From contig NC_041011.1 in the NCBI RefSeq assembly GCF_004193775.1, positions 13,386,968 to 13,450,967 of the forward strand: 64,000 nucleotides of DNA. Reading direction: 5' to 3'. Positions 1 to 10,089 of the stretch are shown one piece after another; within the stretch, counting starts at the first letter, position 1; each line of letters starts with the position of its first letter. Origin of the DNA: Glycine soja (lineage: Eukaryota; Streptophyta; Magnoliopsida; Fabales; Fabaceae). The notes under the pieces are model-generated. The model saw only the letters and a program-made list of their open reading frames with translations. It had not been told where the DNA came from and made no database searches. Position numbers and translations under genes: made by a program.

Positions 1-150
1 GAATCTTGATTCTTGAAACTTGATTATTCTTAAATCTTGATTCTTTGAAACTTGATTCTTGAAGCTTTTTGACTCATGATTCTTTGGAACTTGCTTAAAT
101 CTTGATTCTTTGGCATCATCAAAATAATCTTGGAAGACATTGCTTCCACA
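1..150 (-). repeat. Partial LTR of a Sirevirus-type copia element (runs off left edge)
   Basis: Read on the minus strand the segment starts TGTGGAAGCAATG and continues through a TTTTGATGAT stretch and several AATCAAG units. This layout matches the start of the E2 LTR at 23906 (TGTAGAAGCAAGC, then TTTTTGATGAT, then CAAGATTCAAG units). I infer it is the beginning of another LTR of this group, lying next to the site where E1 inserted. The rest is outside the window, so its type (solo or full element) cannot be decided. The 18 bases from 151 to 168 hold nothing recognisable except the E1 target site. Confidence 0.45.
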
Positions 151-168
151 AATCCAAATAACAAAATG

Positions 169-1258
169 TGTTAGACAAGTGGCCTCAGATATCTTAAGAA
201 GGGGGGTTGAATTAAGATATTCCAAACTACTTCCCTAATTAAAAATCTATTTCACTTTTTATTCAAGTTATAAATTCCCTTAACAATGAACTTCTTAAAT
301 ATTGATTCAAATAAAACAATTTGAATATGAATATAAAGCAATAATAAACAAAGGAGTTTAAGGCAAAAGAAAGTGCAAACTCAGATTTATACTGGTTCGG
401 CCACACTCTTGTGCCTACGTCCAATCCCCAAGCAACCCGCTTGAGAGTTCCACTATCTTGTAAATTCCTTTTACAAGTTCTAAACACACAAGGACAATCC
501 TTCCTTTGTGTTTAGAATTCTTTTACAACAAGAGACCATCGGTCTCTTAATCCCTTAGAGATTTAGAAGAAGAAGAAGAATGAATCTCTCTAGAAAGAGA
601 TAGATTTTACAGATTGAGCACTCAAATAATTCCTTAATGAATTGCAATTGAATTGGCCAAGGAATTCTTAAGAGGATAAAATGATTTTGCTCTTTGAGAG
701 GATAAACACTTGTTGTTCTGAAAAAATCTAAGCAAATTCGTGTTATAAGTCACATATATATAGACCATTGGTGGTCATGAAAAAAACCTTTGAGAAGTTG
801 TGACTCTTAGAAAGATTTTTCTGAAAATCTTGTCTGGTAATCGATTACAGGATTTGTGTAATCGATTACAGCTTTTAAAATTTGAATTAAAACGTTTATT
901 AACTGCTGGTAATCGATTACCAAAATTGTGTAATCGATTACACAGTCTAAAATTTGAATTCAAATTTTTAGTAGCTGTTGTAAAGCATATTTGGCCACTG
1001 GTAATCGATTACATCCTCTGGTAATCGATTACCAGAGAGTAAATCCTTTGAAAAATACTTTTTAATTTAAATTACTTGGCCAAACCTTTTGCTAATTCAA
1101 TTAGGAATTCCCTTCCTAATATACTAGTGATCTTCTTGATGTTGTGACTTGTATTCTTGAAGTATTGTCTTGAATTTTAAACTTGAAAAGCCTATTTACA
1201 TTAATTGCATCATATCATCATGATCATCGTCAAAACACCAAAGGCATTTGCATCTACA
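169..1258 (-). repeat. E1 3' LTR (left copy)
   Basis: 1090 bp, TG...CA on the plus strand. Contains six perfect GTAATCGATTAC palindromes (837, 858, 909, 930, 1001, 1021), a minus-strand TATA box at 755-762, a stem-loop cluster (457-477, 480-515, 530-548) and a conserved core at about 386-440 shared with E2. It is 18 bp longer than the right copy: it holds an extra 20 bp with one more palindrome, while the right copy has 2 extra bases near its start. Short ORFs inside it are not coding. Confidence 0.93.
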
Positions 1259-1273
1259 ATCTCCCCCTTTTTG
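1259..1273 (-). other. E1 polypurine tract
   Basis: Minus strand reads CAAAAAGGGGGAGAT directly against the 3' LTR. The same tract abuts the 3' LTR of E2 (23891-23905). This is the plus-strand DNA primer site of the retrotransposon. Confidence 0.88.
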
Positions 1274-1722
1274 ATGATGACAATACAAGTCCTGAAATCA
1301 AGATTCAAGAGCAAACAACAAACAAACATTTGTATATATATAAAACTTACGTTTACTCCCCCTATGTTTCGGAATTTATGATCACTTGATTTCTAAGTTT
1401 GTTAAGCTTTTCTACAACCCATTTTTCTCCCCCTTTGGCAACATCAAAAAGCCAAAGTACTCGGGAATCAACACAGATATAATAATGGAGTAGAAACAGA
1501 TAAATATCAAAGTATAAGGCATAACCAACCAAACTCACAAATAAGAAATAACCAAACCAGAATCCAAATAATTCAAAACTTCGAAACCACATAATGTCAA
1601 AGCATAAAAGTCAGAAATCCAAATATTACAAGATAAAGTACTTAACATAATAATTGAAACTCTAAGAAACTGAATAGCCAAAATACACGGCTTATTAGAG
1701 ACATATAATTAGAAACTAAAGT
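1274..1722. other. E1 3' untranslated stretch
   Basis: About 450 bp between ORF3 and the polypurine tract. I see no conserved coding potential. It holds a second C-rich tract (tctccccctttggca, 1427-1441) that reads as a second purine-rich tract on the minus strand. Multiple polypurine tracts have been described for Sireviruses. The stretch corresponds in position to 23447-23890 of E2, which also has two extra purine-rich tracts. Confidence 0.5.
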
Positions 1723-2859
1723 CTAAGAAGGCGGAGGTGGTGGTGGAAGATCGAAACTCTGACGAATGTAACCTACATCCTCTTCAAGCTGTGTGAGGCG
1801 AATGTCCATGCCGGCAAAACGTGTATCTAATGAGTTGAAACGGTCACCAACATAAGAACGAAGACCCCGTAATTCGGAGAGGACTTCATTCATGTGTGCT
1901 GAATCATCGCGCTGAGGAGGAGGGGAAGGAGTACGTTCATCTTGAGGAGGGAGTGCATCCTTCTTCAGCCATTGACCATTCCGATCTTTACGGTACCCAA
2001 AGGAAGTCACGGCACCAGCACCAATTGCAAAGGAACGCTTGACTTGAACAAATGGTTCATCATCAAGTGGAATTTGAAAATGACGCAAAAATAGAGTAAT
2101 CAAATGTGGATAAGGGAGAGGTGCATTGGCCCGTAATGCCTTATGCATTCGGTACCGAACCAAATGGGCCCAGTCGATCTGACGACCGGTAAGAAAAGCC
2201 CACATAAGAATCAAATCCTCCTCAGAGGCCTATGCTAAATTTGAAGACCGAGGAAGCAAAATTCTAACAATTATATAGTGCATGATGCGATTATCAAATG
2301 TTAATGACCCGACCAGCAATCTACCGGTCATTTCAGTCTGATCATTGCAGACCATACGGCGAGCATCATGACTCGAATAATCAAATTTCCAGTCATCAAC
2401 AATGGTGCCCTCAAAAGGTGCACCTTGACTGGGTAAATGAGTCAAAGAAAAGAACAATGACTGATCAATGACCATAGGAATACCATGCACCTCAGAGATA
2501 ATAATGCCATCCTGAATTTTTAAATTGCAGTAGAAGACCTTTACAAGTTCAGGATAATATGGCAATTTTAATGACATGAAATTAACAAGGCCAGAATTTT
2601 GAAACACTTGATAGCAATCAAACGTTTCATCATTAAAGAATTCGACGTCTAGATACTTAGGGTCTAAGATGATTCTAGAAGAAAACTGAGAAAGGTACCG
2701 TAGACGCTGATCATCGAATGAAAACAATGTAGATGATCTTGGAGATGACAAAGAAGGATGAATAGGTGCTGTGGATGCTTCAGAGGGTCCGTGGCGGCGA
2801 TGGGCAGCAGCAGCGGCGGTGGAGGATGATCCCTTTCTCTTCTTCGATGGCTCTGCCAT
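1723..2859 (-). pseudogene. E1 ORF3: extra sense ORF after pol, one nonsense codon
   Basis: A 379-codon frame starting MAEPSKKRKGSSS (basic, NLS-like) and broken only by TAG at 2230-2232, where the E2 copy has a sense codon in the same context (SSNLGQVSEED). Residues about 50-260 form a conserved domain that recalls the 'putative plant transposon protein' family of plant retroelements; I cannot confirm this without an HMM search. The C-terminal ~60 residues have heptad-like spacing (RGLRSYVGDRF, then RLTQLEEDVGYIRQSF), suggesting a coiled coil, and end in a proline run. No signal peptide or membrane segment is evident, so it is not an obvious envelope protein. It lies where Sireviruses carry an env-like ORF. 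The start is supported by the matching start in E2 and by a TATA box 181 bp upstream. Function unknown. Confidence 0.75.
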
Positions 2860-3039
2860 TTGATGAAGTTTTAGTGGATTTTAATCGGTGAAAGTGAAAG
2901 AGGAGTGAAAAAGAGGAAGATCGGGCTTTACGGGACGTGATTTGGTGAAGAATAGAGTGAGATTCGAAGATTTGAAGTTTTAGGTATGGAGGAGACGTGA
3001 AAGGAGGTCGTGGCTGCACAGCAGCTCTGATTTCGTGCA

Positions 3040-3173
3040 TATTTATAGACGAGGACGAGTTGTAATCGATTACAGGGATTGGTAATCGATTACAGGACCA
3101 ATAAGCCTTCTGGTAATCGATTACAGGCTGTCTGTTCATGTGTAATCGATTACACTGGATGGTAATCGATTAC
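3040..3173 (-). promoter_or_regulatory. Putative internal promoter of E1 ORF3 (palindrome cluster + TATA)
   Basis: Minus strand: five perfect GTAATCGATTAC palindromes (3162-3173, 3142-3153, 3113-3124, 3082-3093, 3062-3073). A TATAAATA box at 3047-3040 begins 14 bp after the last palindrome. A leader of about 180 nt follows to the ORF3 ATG at 2859. E2 has the same arrangement before its ORF3. Promoter function is inferred from layout. Confidence 0.6.
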
Positions 3174-3392
3174 CAGAGCCTATCCTAGGCTAGTTTCTTC
3201 AGAGAATATCTATGTTTATGCTAAAACACATCCGATATGATTAATTATCACTACTAATGCACTTAATTCAATCATTTAATCATTACATACACAAGAAATC
3301 ATAAATTCTATCATAATAACAAGAATTCAAACAAGATCAATCAAAATAATCTATAAACAATCAATCATAAGAGTAAATTAATCAATCAATCC
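3174..3392. other. E1 spacer between pol and the ORF3 promoter
   Basis: AT-rich, about 220 bp, with many stop codons on both strands. Nothing recognisable. It separates the pol stop codon from the palindrome cluster. Confidence 0.5.
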
Positions 3393-4838
3393 TTATTTTT
3401 CTAAATCTCTAACATCTAAAAGGCCTAATTCTCTTCTAATAGAGAAGAATACTTCCTTGGGGAGAGGTTTTGTGAAAATATCAGCAAGTTGATTCTTAGT
3501 ATCAACAAACTCTAATACACAATCTCCCTTTAGGACATGATCTCTAAGAAAATGGTGTCTAATCTCTATATGTTTAGTTCTAGAGTGTTGAACTGGGTTT
3601 TTGGATAGATTTATGGCACTAGTATTATCACACTTAATAGGTATGCGATCAAGAAGGATGCCATAGTCAGATAATTGTTGCTTCATCCATAAAATCTGTG
3701 CACAACAACTACCGGCAGAGATATACTCCACTTCAGCAGTAGATAAAGCAACATTGTTTTGTTTCTTACTATGCCATGAGACAAGAGCCGATCCAATGAA
3801 GTGACAAGTTTCACTTGTGCTTTTTCTATCAGTTTTAGATCCGGCAAAATTAGAATCAGAATATCCTATTAAGTTACATATTGAATTCTTAGGATACCAT
3901 AATCCTAAATTGACTGTACCTAATAGATATCTCATGATTCTCTTTACTGCACTTAAATGTGATTGTTTGGGGTTGGATTGAAACCTAGCACACATGCATA
4001 CACTAAACATAATATCAGGTCTACTAGCAGATAAATAGAGAAGAGATCTGATCATACCTCGATATTGTTTTATGTCTATAGACTGACCAGAATCATCTTT
4101 ATCTAAGTAACAACTAGTGCTCATCGGTGTAGACATGTGTTTTGCACTTTCCATCCCAAATATTTTGATCAATTCCTTGCAGTACTTGGATTGATTGATG
4201 AATATACCTTCTTGAGTTTGCTTGATTTGTAATCCCAGAAAGTACTTTAGTTCTCCCATCATTGACATTTCAAATTCACTTTGCATATTAAGGGAAAACT
4301 CCTTGCACAATGAATCATTAGTGGATCCAAAAATTATATCATCAACATATATTTGAACCAACAAAATATCATTATGCTTTCTCTTTATGAACAATGTGGT
4401 ATCCACTTTACCTATAGAGAATTCTTTTTCTAGAAGAAAATTGCTTAAGCGTTCATACCACGCCCTAGGGGCTTGTTTCAAACCATAAAGAGCCTTTTGT
4501 AATTTATAAACATGATTTGGTTTATCCGGAATTTCAAAACCAGGGGGTTGTTCAACATATACCTCTTCTTGAATTAAGCCATTTAGAAAAGCACTCTTAA
4601 CATCCATTTGATAAAGTTTAAAATCCATTATGGATGCATATGCCAAAAGCATTCTAATGGCTTCTAATCTTGCAACAGGAGCATATGTTTCTTCATAGTC
4701 TATTCCTTCTTCTTGATTATACCCTTTTGCTACTAACCTGGCTTTATTTCTAATAATTATACCATGTTCATCTAATTTATTTCTAAAAACCCATTTTGTT
4801 CCTATGACAGGATAATTTTCAGGTTTTTCTACTAATTT
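3393..4838 (-). pseudogene. E1 reverse transcriptase-RNase H (pol C-terminal part)
   Basis: Encodes the copia RT palm with the metal-binding motif YVDD (about 4338-4349, followed by IIFGSTN). RNase H follows (segments [30 protein letters not shown] and [15 protein letters not shown]), and the frame ends with [11 protein letters not shown] just before the stop at 3393. Length and order match a normal Ty1/copia pol end. The frame is open from 4838 to 3393; the upstream stop at 4839-4841 separates it from the RT leader. It would copy the element RNA in cytoplasmic particles. Apart from the upstream breaks this part looks catalytically complete. Confidence 0.85.
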
Positions 4839-5243
4839 TCACACATTGTTTCTTTCAAATTGATTCAGTTCTTCTTGCATGGCAATGATCCAGTTATCAT
4901 CTATTATGGCTTCTTTCATATTTTTAGGTTCAATCATAGATACAAAAGCCATATTATTGCATAAATATTTAAGAGAATGTCTAGTTGTTACCCCTTTTGA
5001 GATATCACCAATAATGTTATCGAGGGGATGATCTCTTGAAGCTTTCCATTCTCTTGGAAGTTCATCATTGGATTTGACTTCTTCTGGAGGATCTTCATTG
5101 TTTCCTTTATCATTTCCTTTGGAATCTTGTTCATGAATATTCATATGTTCTAAAGAATCTGCAATATCATCTAGCATATTTTTTCTTGACAAGATAGCGT
5201 TAGATTCATCAAAGGTAACATGAATGGATTCCTCGATATTCAT
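4839..5243 (-). pseudogene. E1 pol linker / RT N-terminal leader
   Basis: Acidic linker between integrase and RT (MNIEESIHVTFDESN...) ending in the conserved RT entry segment NWIIAMQEELNQFERNNV. The in-frame TGA at 4839-4841 falls where copia proteins have tryptophan. It is out of frame with the integrase ORF: a one-base loss in an A-run near 5250 ends the integrase frame early. Both lesions look recent because the surrounding sequence is well preserved. Confidence 0.8.
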
Positions 5244-6472
5244 AGTTTTTTATTATATATCCTATATGCTTTGCTTTGTAATGAATATTCAAGAAAAATA
5301 CCTTCATCAGATTTTGCATCAAATTTTCCTAGATTATCTTTACCATTATTGAGCACAAAGCATTTGCAACCAAAAACATGTAGATGAGAAATATTAGGTT
5401 TTCTACCATTATATAACTCATTTGGGGTTTTCTTTAAAATGGGTCTTGTTAAGGCCCTATTCATGATGTAACATGCAGTATTGACCGCTTCAGCCCAAAA
5501 ATACTTTGGAAGAGAAGTATCATTTAATAAAGTTCTAGCAATTTCTTCCAATGACCTATTTTTCCTCTCAACAACTCCATTTTGTTGAGGGGTTCTAGGT
5601 GCAGAAAAATTGTGTTCAATACCATGTTCATCACAGAATAATTCAAAATCTTTGTTTTCAAACTCACCCCCATGATCACTTCTAATGGATTCAATCTTAA
5701 GATTTTTCTTGTTTTGTATGACTTTAGCAAGTTTTCTAAATGCTTGGAATGCATCACTTTTATGTGTAATAAATAATGTCCAAGTATATCTAGAGAAATA
5801 ATCAACTATAACTAGGGCATAGTAATTTCCTCCAAAACTCATGGTTCTAGACGGACCAAATAAATCCATATGCAATAATTGTAAGGGTTGAGTGGTTGAA
5901 ACAACATTTTTAGGTTTGAATGAGACTCTTGTTTGTTTGCCCTTTTGACATGCATCACATAGTTTATCTTTTTCAAATTTCAATTTAGGCAAACCAACTA
6001 CTAAATCTTTTGAAATTAATTTATTTAAGTGATCCCTGTTTATGTGAGCAATTCTTTTATGCCATAACCATGGATCATCATCTTTGCTAAGAAAGCAATG
6101 ATTGTTTTCTAGTTTTATGCTTAAGTCTATCATGTAAACATTATTGACTCTATGTCCTACATGCTTTATATTAATGTCATGCTTATGTTCTATAAGACAT
6201 TTCTGAGAATCAAATGATACTAGATAGCCTTTGTCGCATAATTGACTAACGCTAAGCAGGTTGTGCTTAAGGCCTTCAACAAATAGAACGTTTTCAATGG
6301 AGTTTGAAGAATTTGTACCTATTTTACCAACTCCAAGGATTCTACCTTTGTTGTTGTCACCATATGTTACATGCCCGCTTTTCTTTGGAGAGATATGTGT
6401 AAAATTTGATGCATCTCCAGTCATATGTTTTGAGCATCCGCTATCTATGTACCACTTCTTCCTCAAAGACAC
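5240..6472 (-). pseudogene. E1 protease and integrase
   Basis: The N-terminal aspartic protease motif WYIDSGCSKHMTGD (active site DSG at about 6437-6445) is followed by the GAG-pre-integrase HHCC zinc region (WHKRIAHINRDH, then CDACQKGKQ). The integrase core follows with D (LHMDLFGPS), D (IRSDHGGEF) and E (PQQNGVVERKNRS). This is the normal copia order protease-integrase-RT. The frame differs by one base from gag upstream and from the RT linker downstream. All catalytic residues expected are visible. The stop at 5240 is a frameshift consequence rather than the natural end. Confidence 0.88.
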
Positions 6473-6480
6473 CTACATAA

Positions 6481-8214
6481 TCAAGTTTTTGACTTAGGTA
6501 CCCAAACTTTATTGGGTCCTTGCATGTTAGTATAAACTGAGGATCCTTTTGGGACCCATATCATTTTAATGTTACTGTAATTTTTCTTGAAGTAGCAAGT
6601 TGATATGCCATGTCCTCTTCTTCCACAGTAAAAACAAGTGATAGAATTAGAATCACATTTTTGTGTGGAAGTAGAAAAGTTTTTATGAAACTTTTGTTGT
6701 TTTTCAGATTTATACCCTATTCCATTCTTATTGGACACATATCTTTGTTTACTTAATATAACATCTAAATTATATTTACTATAAGAAAATTTTGCAAGTG
6801 AATTTTTCAACTCTTTAATTTCTTTTTCATATTTATCACAACAACTACAAGAATCTGATATTTTCTTGTCAGAAATAGTGGTGATATTAACTTTTTCATT
6901 TGTTTTAGAAATTGAGACTTCATTTCTAAGAAGATCTAATTCTTTGTTTAATTTTGAAATTTCATTTTCTAAATTTGAAATTGTTTTCTTTGAAGATGAA
7001 ACTAACTTTGCAAGTTTAATTGACTCTTTATGCAGATTAGCAAATGCTTCTTGCAATTCATCAAAAGAAATAGATATGTTATTTGAAGATGTTACCTCTT
7101 CATCACTTTCATAACTTTTAGCCATAAGACAGAGATTTATCTCTTCATTTTCTGAATCTTCAGAAGATTTCATATCATTTTCATCCCATGTGATGTATGC
7201 TTTCTTCAATTTCTTTTCACTAAGATTTTTCTTTTCAGATTTCTCCATCTTTTTCTTGAAGATGGGACAATCAACCCTCAGATGTCCAGGTTGATTACAT
7301 TCAAAGCATTTTAAAGTAGAGGATGAAGTTTTTGTCCTTCTCTTTGATTTAAAATTGGGTCACCTCTGATTTCCTCTTACTTTAAGAAACTTGTTGAATC
7401 TTTTTACAAAAAGACTTAGATCATCATCATCATCTGGATAATTTTCCTGATCACTTTCTTCTTGAATTGAGGATGATGCTTTAAGAGAAATTCCTTTCTT
7501 TTTCTTGTCATTTTCTTCATGTTGGTGTAATCTCAATAATTCTATCTCGTGTTCCTGCAACTTTCCAAATAAAGTGGCAAGGGACATATTAGACAAATCT
7601 CTTGATTCAGTAATGGCCGTTACTTTGGGTTGCCATTCTCTACTTAAACATCTTAACACCTTGTTTATGAGATCCTCATTTTGAAATTCTTTACCTAAGG
7701 CTGCTAGATTATTTACTATATGTGTAAATCTCTTTTGCATGCTTTGAATATTTTCATTTGCATTCATTCTAAATAGTTCATACTCATGAGTTAGTGCATT
7801 TATCCTAGATCTTTTAACATCTGTAGTTCCTTCATGTGTTAATCGAAGAGTGTCCCACATTTCCTTAGCACTCTTACAATTTGAAACCCTGAAATATTCA
7901 TCCATTCCCAGGGCAGATGTTATTATGTTTTTGGCTTTTAAATTGTATTGTACTCGTTTTCTATCCTCTTCAGACCATCTATCTCTAGGTTTTTCTATTG
8001 TAATGCTTTCACTTGATGAACTACCATATATTGTAACTCTTTCTACTGTGGTGGGTATATAAGGCCCTATTTCTATGGCTTCCCAAATATTTAGGTCTAT
8101 TGCCTCTATAAAAATTTGCATTCGGGTTTTCCAGTAGTGGTAACCCTCTCCATTAAAGATTGGAGGTCTATTGATAGAATTCCCTTCTGGAAATAAGGAG
8201 TTTGCTGAGGCCAT
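6481..8214 (-). pseudogene. E1 gag (nucleocapsid), one nonsense codon
   Basis: Start chosen at MASANSLFPEGNS (8214), because E2 gag starts with the matching MASSNSLFPEG and the upstream in-frame ATG lies in the primer-binding site. The copia Gag region follows (GYHYWKTRMQIFIEAID, then IQSMQKRFTHIVNNL). An in-frame TGA (7360-7362) precedes the zinc knuckle CFECNQPGHLRVDC (7267-7308, CX2CX4HX4C). Downstream is a long coiled-coil-like acidic/basic segment (about 7100-6880) and a second knuckle-like CFYCGRRGHGISTC, ending VWVPKSKT. Two knuckles in one Gag is unusual for simple copia and fits Sirevirus-like Gags. Protease begins about 35 nt further in another frame. Confidence 0.85.
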
Positions 8215-8252
8215 CTTTTTCTTGAAGCTTCTAAACTTTATACAAGAATGAA

Positions 8253-8264
8253 GCTCTGATACCA
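8253..8264 (-). other. E1 primer-binding site (initiator Met-tRNA)
   Basis: Minus strand reads TGGTATCAGAGC, complementary to the 3' end of plant initiator Met-tRNA, two bases inside the 5' LTR. It fixes the element's orientation. Confidence 0.92.
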
Positions 8265-8266
8265 CT

Positions 8267-9338
8267 TGTTAGACAAGTGGCCTCAAATATCTTAAGAAGA
8301 GGGGCGTTGAATTAAGATATTCCAAACTACTTCCCTAATTAAAAATTTATTTCACTTTCTATTCAAGTTATAAATTCCCTTAACAATGAACTTCTTAAAT
8401 ATTGATTCAAATAAAACAATTTGAATATGAATATAAAGCAATAATAAACAAAGGAGTTTAAGGGAAAAGAAAGTGCAAACTCAGATTTATACTGGTTCGG
8501 CCACACTCTTGTGCCTACGTCCAGTCCCCAAGCAACCCGCTTGAGAGTTCCACTATCTTGTAAATTCCTTTTACAAGTTCTAAACACACAAGGACAATCC
8601 TTCCTTTGTGTTTAGAATTCTTTTACAACAAGAGACCCTCGGTCTCTTAATCCCTTAGAGATTTAGAAGAAGAAGAAGAATGAATCTCTCTAGAAAGAGA
8701 TAGATTTTACAGATTGAGCACTCAAATAATTCCTTAATGAATTGCAATTGAATTGTCCAAGGAATTCTTAAGAGGATAAAATGATTTTTCTCTTTGAGAG
8801 TATAAACACTTGTTGTTCTGAAAAACTCTGAGCAAATTCGTGTTATAAGTCACATATATATAGACCATTGGTGGTCATGAAAAAAACCTTTGAGAAGTTG
8901 TGACTCTTAGAAAGATTTTTCTGAAAATCTTGTCTGGTAATCGATTACAGGATTTGTGTAATCGATTACAGCTTTTAAAATTTGAATTAAAATGTTTATT
9001 AACTGCTGGTAATCGATTACCAAAATTGTGTAATCGATTACACAGTCTAAAATTTGAATTCAAATTTTTAGTAGCTGTTGTAAAACATATTTGGCCACTG
9101 GTAATCGATTACCAGAGAGTAAATCCTTTGAAAAACACTTTTTAATTTAAATTACTTGGCCAAACCTTTTGCTAATTCAATTAGGAATTCCCTTCCTAAT
9201 ATACTAGTGATCTTCTTGATGTTGTGACTTGTATTCTTGAAGTATTATCTTGAATTTTAAACTTGAAAAGCCCATTTGCATTAATTGCATCATATCATCA
9301 TGATCATCATCAAAACACCAAAGGCATTTGCATCTACA
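8267..9338 (-). repeat. E1 5' LTR (right copy)
   Basis: 1072 bp, the promoter LTR of the element in minus-strand sense. Five palindromes GTAATCGATTAC (8937, 8958, 9009, 9030, 9101) precede a TATA box TATATATA (8855-8862). The stem-loops follow (8630-8648, 8580-8615, 8557-8577) and then the conserved core (about 8486-8540). TG/CA termini are intact and the outer flank is the target duplication aaatg. Confidence 0.93.
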
Positions 9339-9343
9339 AAATG

Positions 9344-9870
9344 TTTGTAAACCGTAAGATATAGAATATAAGTAAGACTCCCACTAAACTAAGGTACTGT
9401 CAGGAATTATACCCATATGAGCAGTGTGCTCGTGAAAAAAAATTTAGTGTCATACCTTTATTAAGTGGATCAGCTAGCATGGAATGAGCTCCTATATGTT
9501 CTATACAAATATGTATTTTCTAAATTCTTTATTCAATAACCAAATAATTTATGTCAACCAAAAAAAAACTTTTACTTAGTAGAATCCTTAACAAGACCGC
9601 TAAGATATTATCTCAATAAACACCTGATGGCTACTTAATGTTGGCGGCAACAGACAAGCCAGTTACAATAATTTAGCAATCATAAATTCTTGTATAATGT
9701 CTCATAGTAAAATATTAACTCCACCAACATGGTCAAATGTGAATCCTTATGTGAAGTGATTGCTATTAAGACATTCTAAAATAATCGACGTCATAATACC
9801 CAATGATCTCTAAACTTCTAGACTTTTGATATGAAAACATGTAGTTCCTTGTTCTCTTCAATTAATGCAT
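9344..9870 (-). pseudogene. C2 RNase H remnant
   Basis: Minus-strand translation with stops still shows copia RNase H landmarks: LEIIGYYDVDY, then SGVY-DN-AV, then an IEHIGAHSMLADPLNKG-like end at about 9500-9440, corresponding to the usual '...ADPLTKG' terminus. Several stop codons interrupt it. The 3' end is cut by the E1 insertion at 9339. Confidence 0.6.
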
Positions 9871-10089
9871 AATGCACTTTACTACTTTCTAGTGTTGCAT
9901 ACCAAGGTTACTCATATATCACCTTAGGACTCCCTCAAAAATAATTTCAAACTCTAAATTTTATACATGCAGATTTGGGATTCACATATGAGTAATTTAA
10001 ACCATAGTAGTAACAACAACAACAATTAAAGAAGAGAACAATAAACATGTAATGCACAAATAATCTTTATGGTAAATTTCAAGAACTAA
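9871..10089. other. C2 internal stretch without recognisable coding
   Basis: AT-rich sequence between the RNase H remnant and the duplicated leader. I see no conserved protein or repeat unit in it. Confidence 0.4.

Larger units (their letters stand above)
169..9338 (-). mobile_element. E1: near-complete Sirevirus-type Ty1/copia retrotransposon with extra ORF3
   Basis: A 9.17-kb element flanked by the exact 5-bp target duplication aaatg (164-168 and 9339-9343). Both LTRs begin TG and end CA. A primer-binding site complementary to initiator-Met tRNA (8253-8264) and a polypurine tract (1259-1273) lie where expected for minus-strand orientation. Order in transcript sense: LTR, PBS, gag, zinc knuckle, protease, integrase, RT, RNase H, ORF3, PPT, LTR. 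The LTRs differ by one 20-bp indel, a 2-bp indel and scattered substitutions, so insertion is recent. Coding is broken by three in-frame stops (one each in gag, the RT leader and ORF3) and two frameshifts. Assignment to the Sirevirus group rests on the gag type and on the extra ORF after pol. The element sits inside older copia C2. Confidence 0.93.

Noticed and set aside
263..1024. Short ORFs in the E1 LTR (and their twins at 8363-9145)
   Set aside because: They overlap palindromes, hairpins and the conserved LTR core, occur on both strands, and show no protein similarity.
837..1032. Regularly repeated 12-mer taken as a CRISPR-like array
   Set aside because: Plant DNA; the repeat is a perfect short palindrome with irregular spacing inside LTRs, with no cas genes.
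1723..2859. ORF3 as a classical envelope glycoprotein
   Set aside because: No signal peptide, membrane helix or cysteine pattern is visible; the N-terminus is basic and NLS-like.
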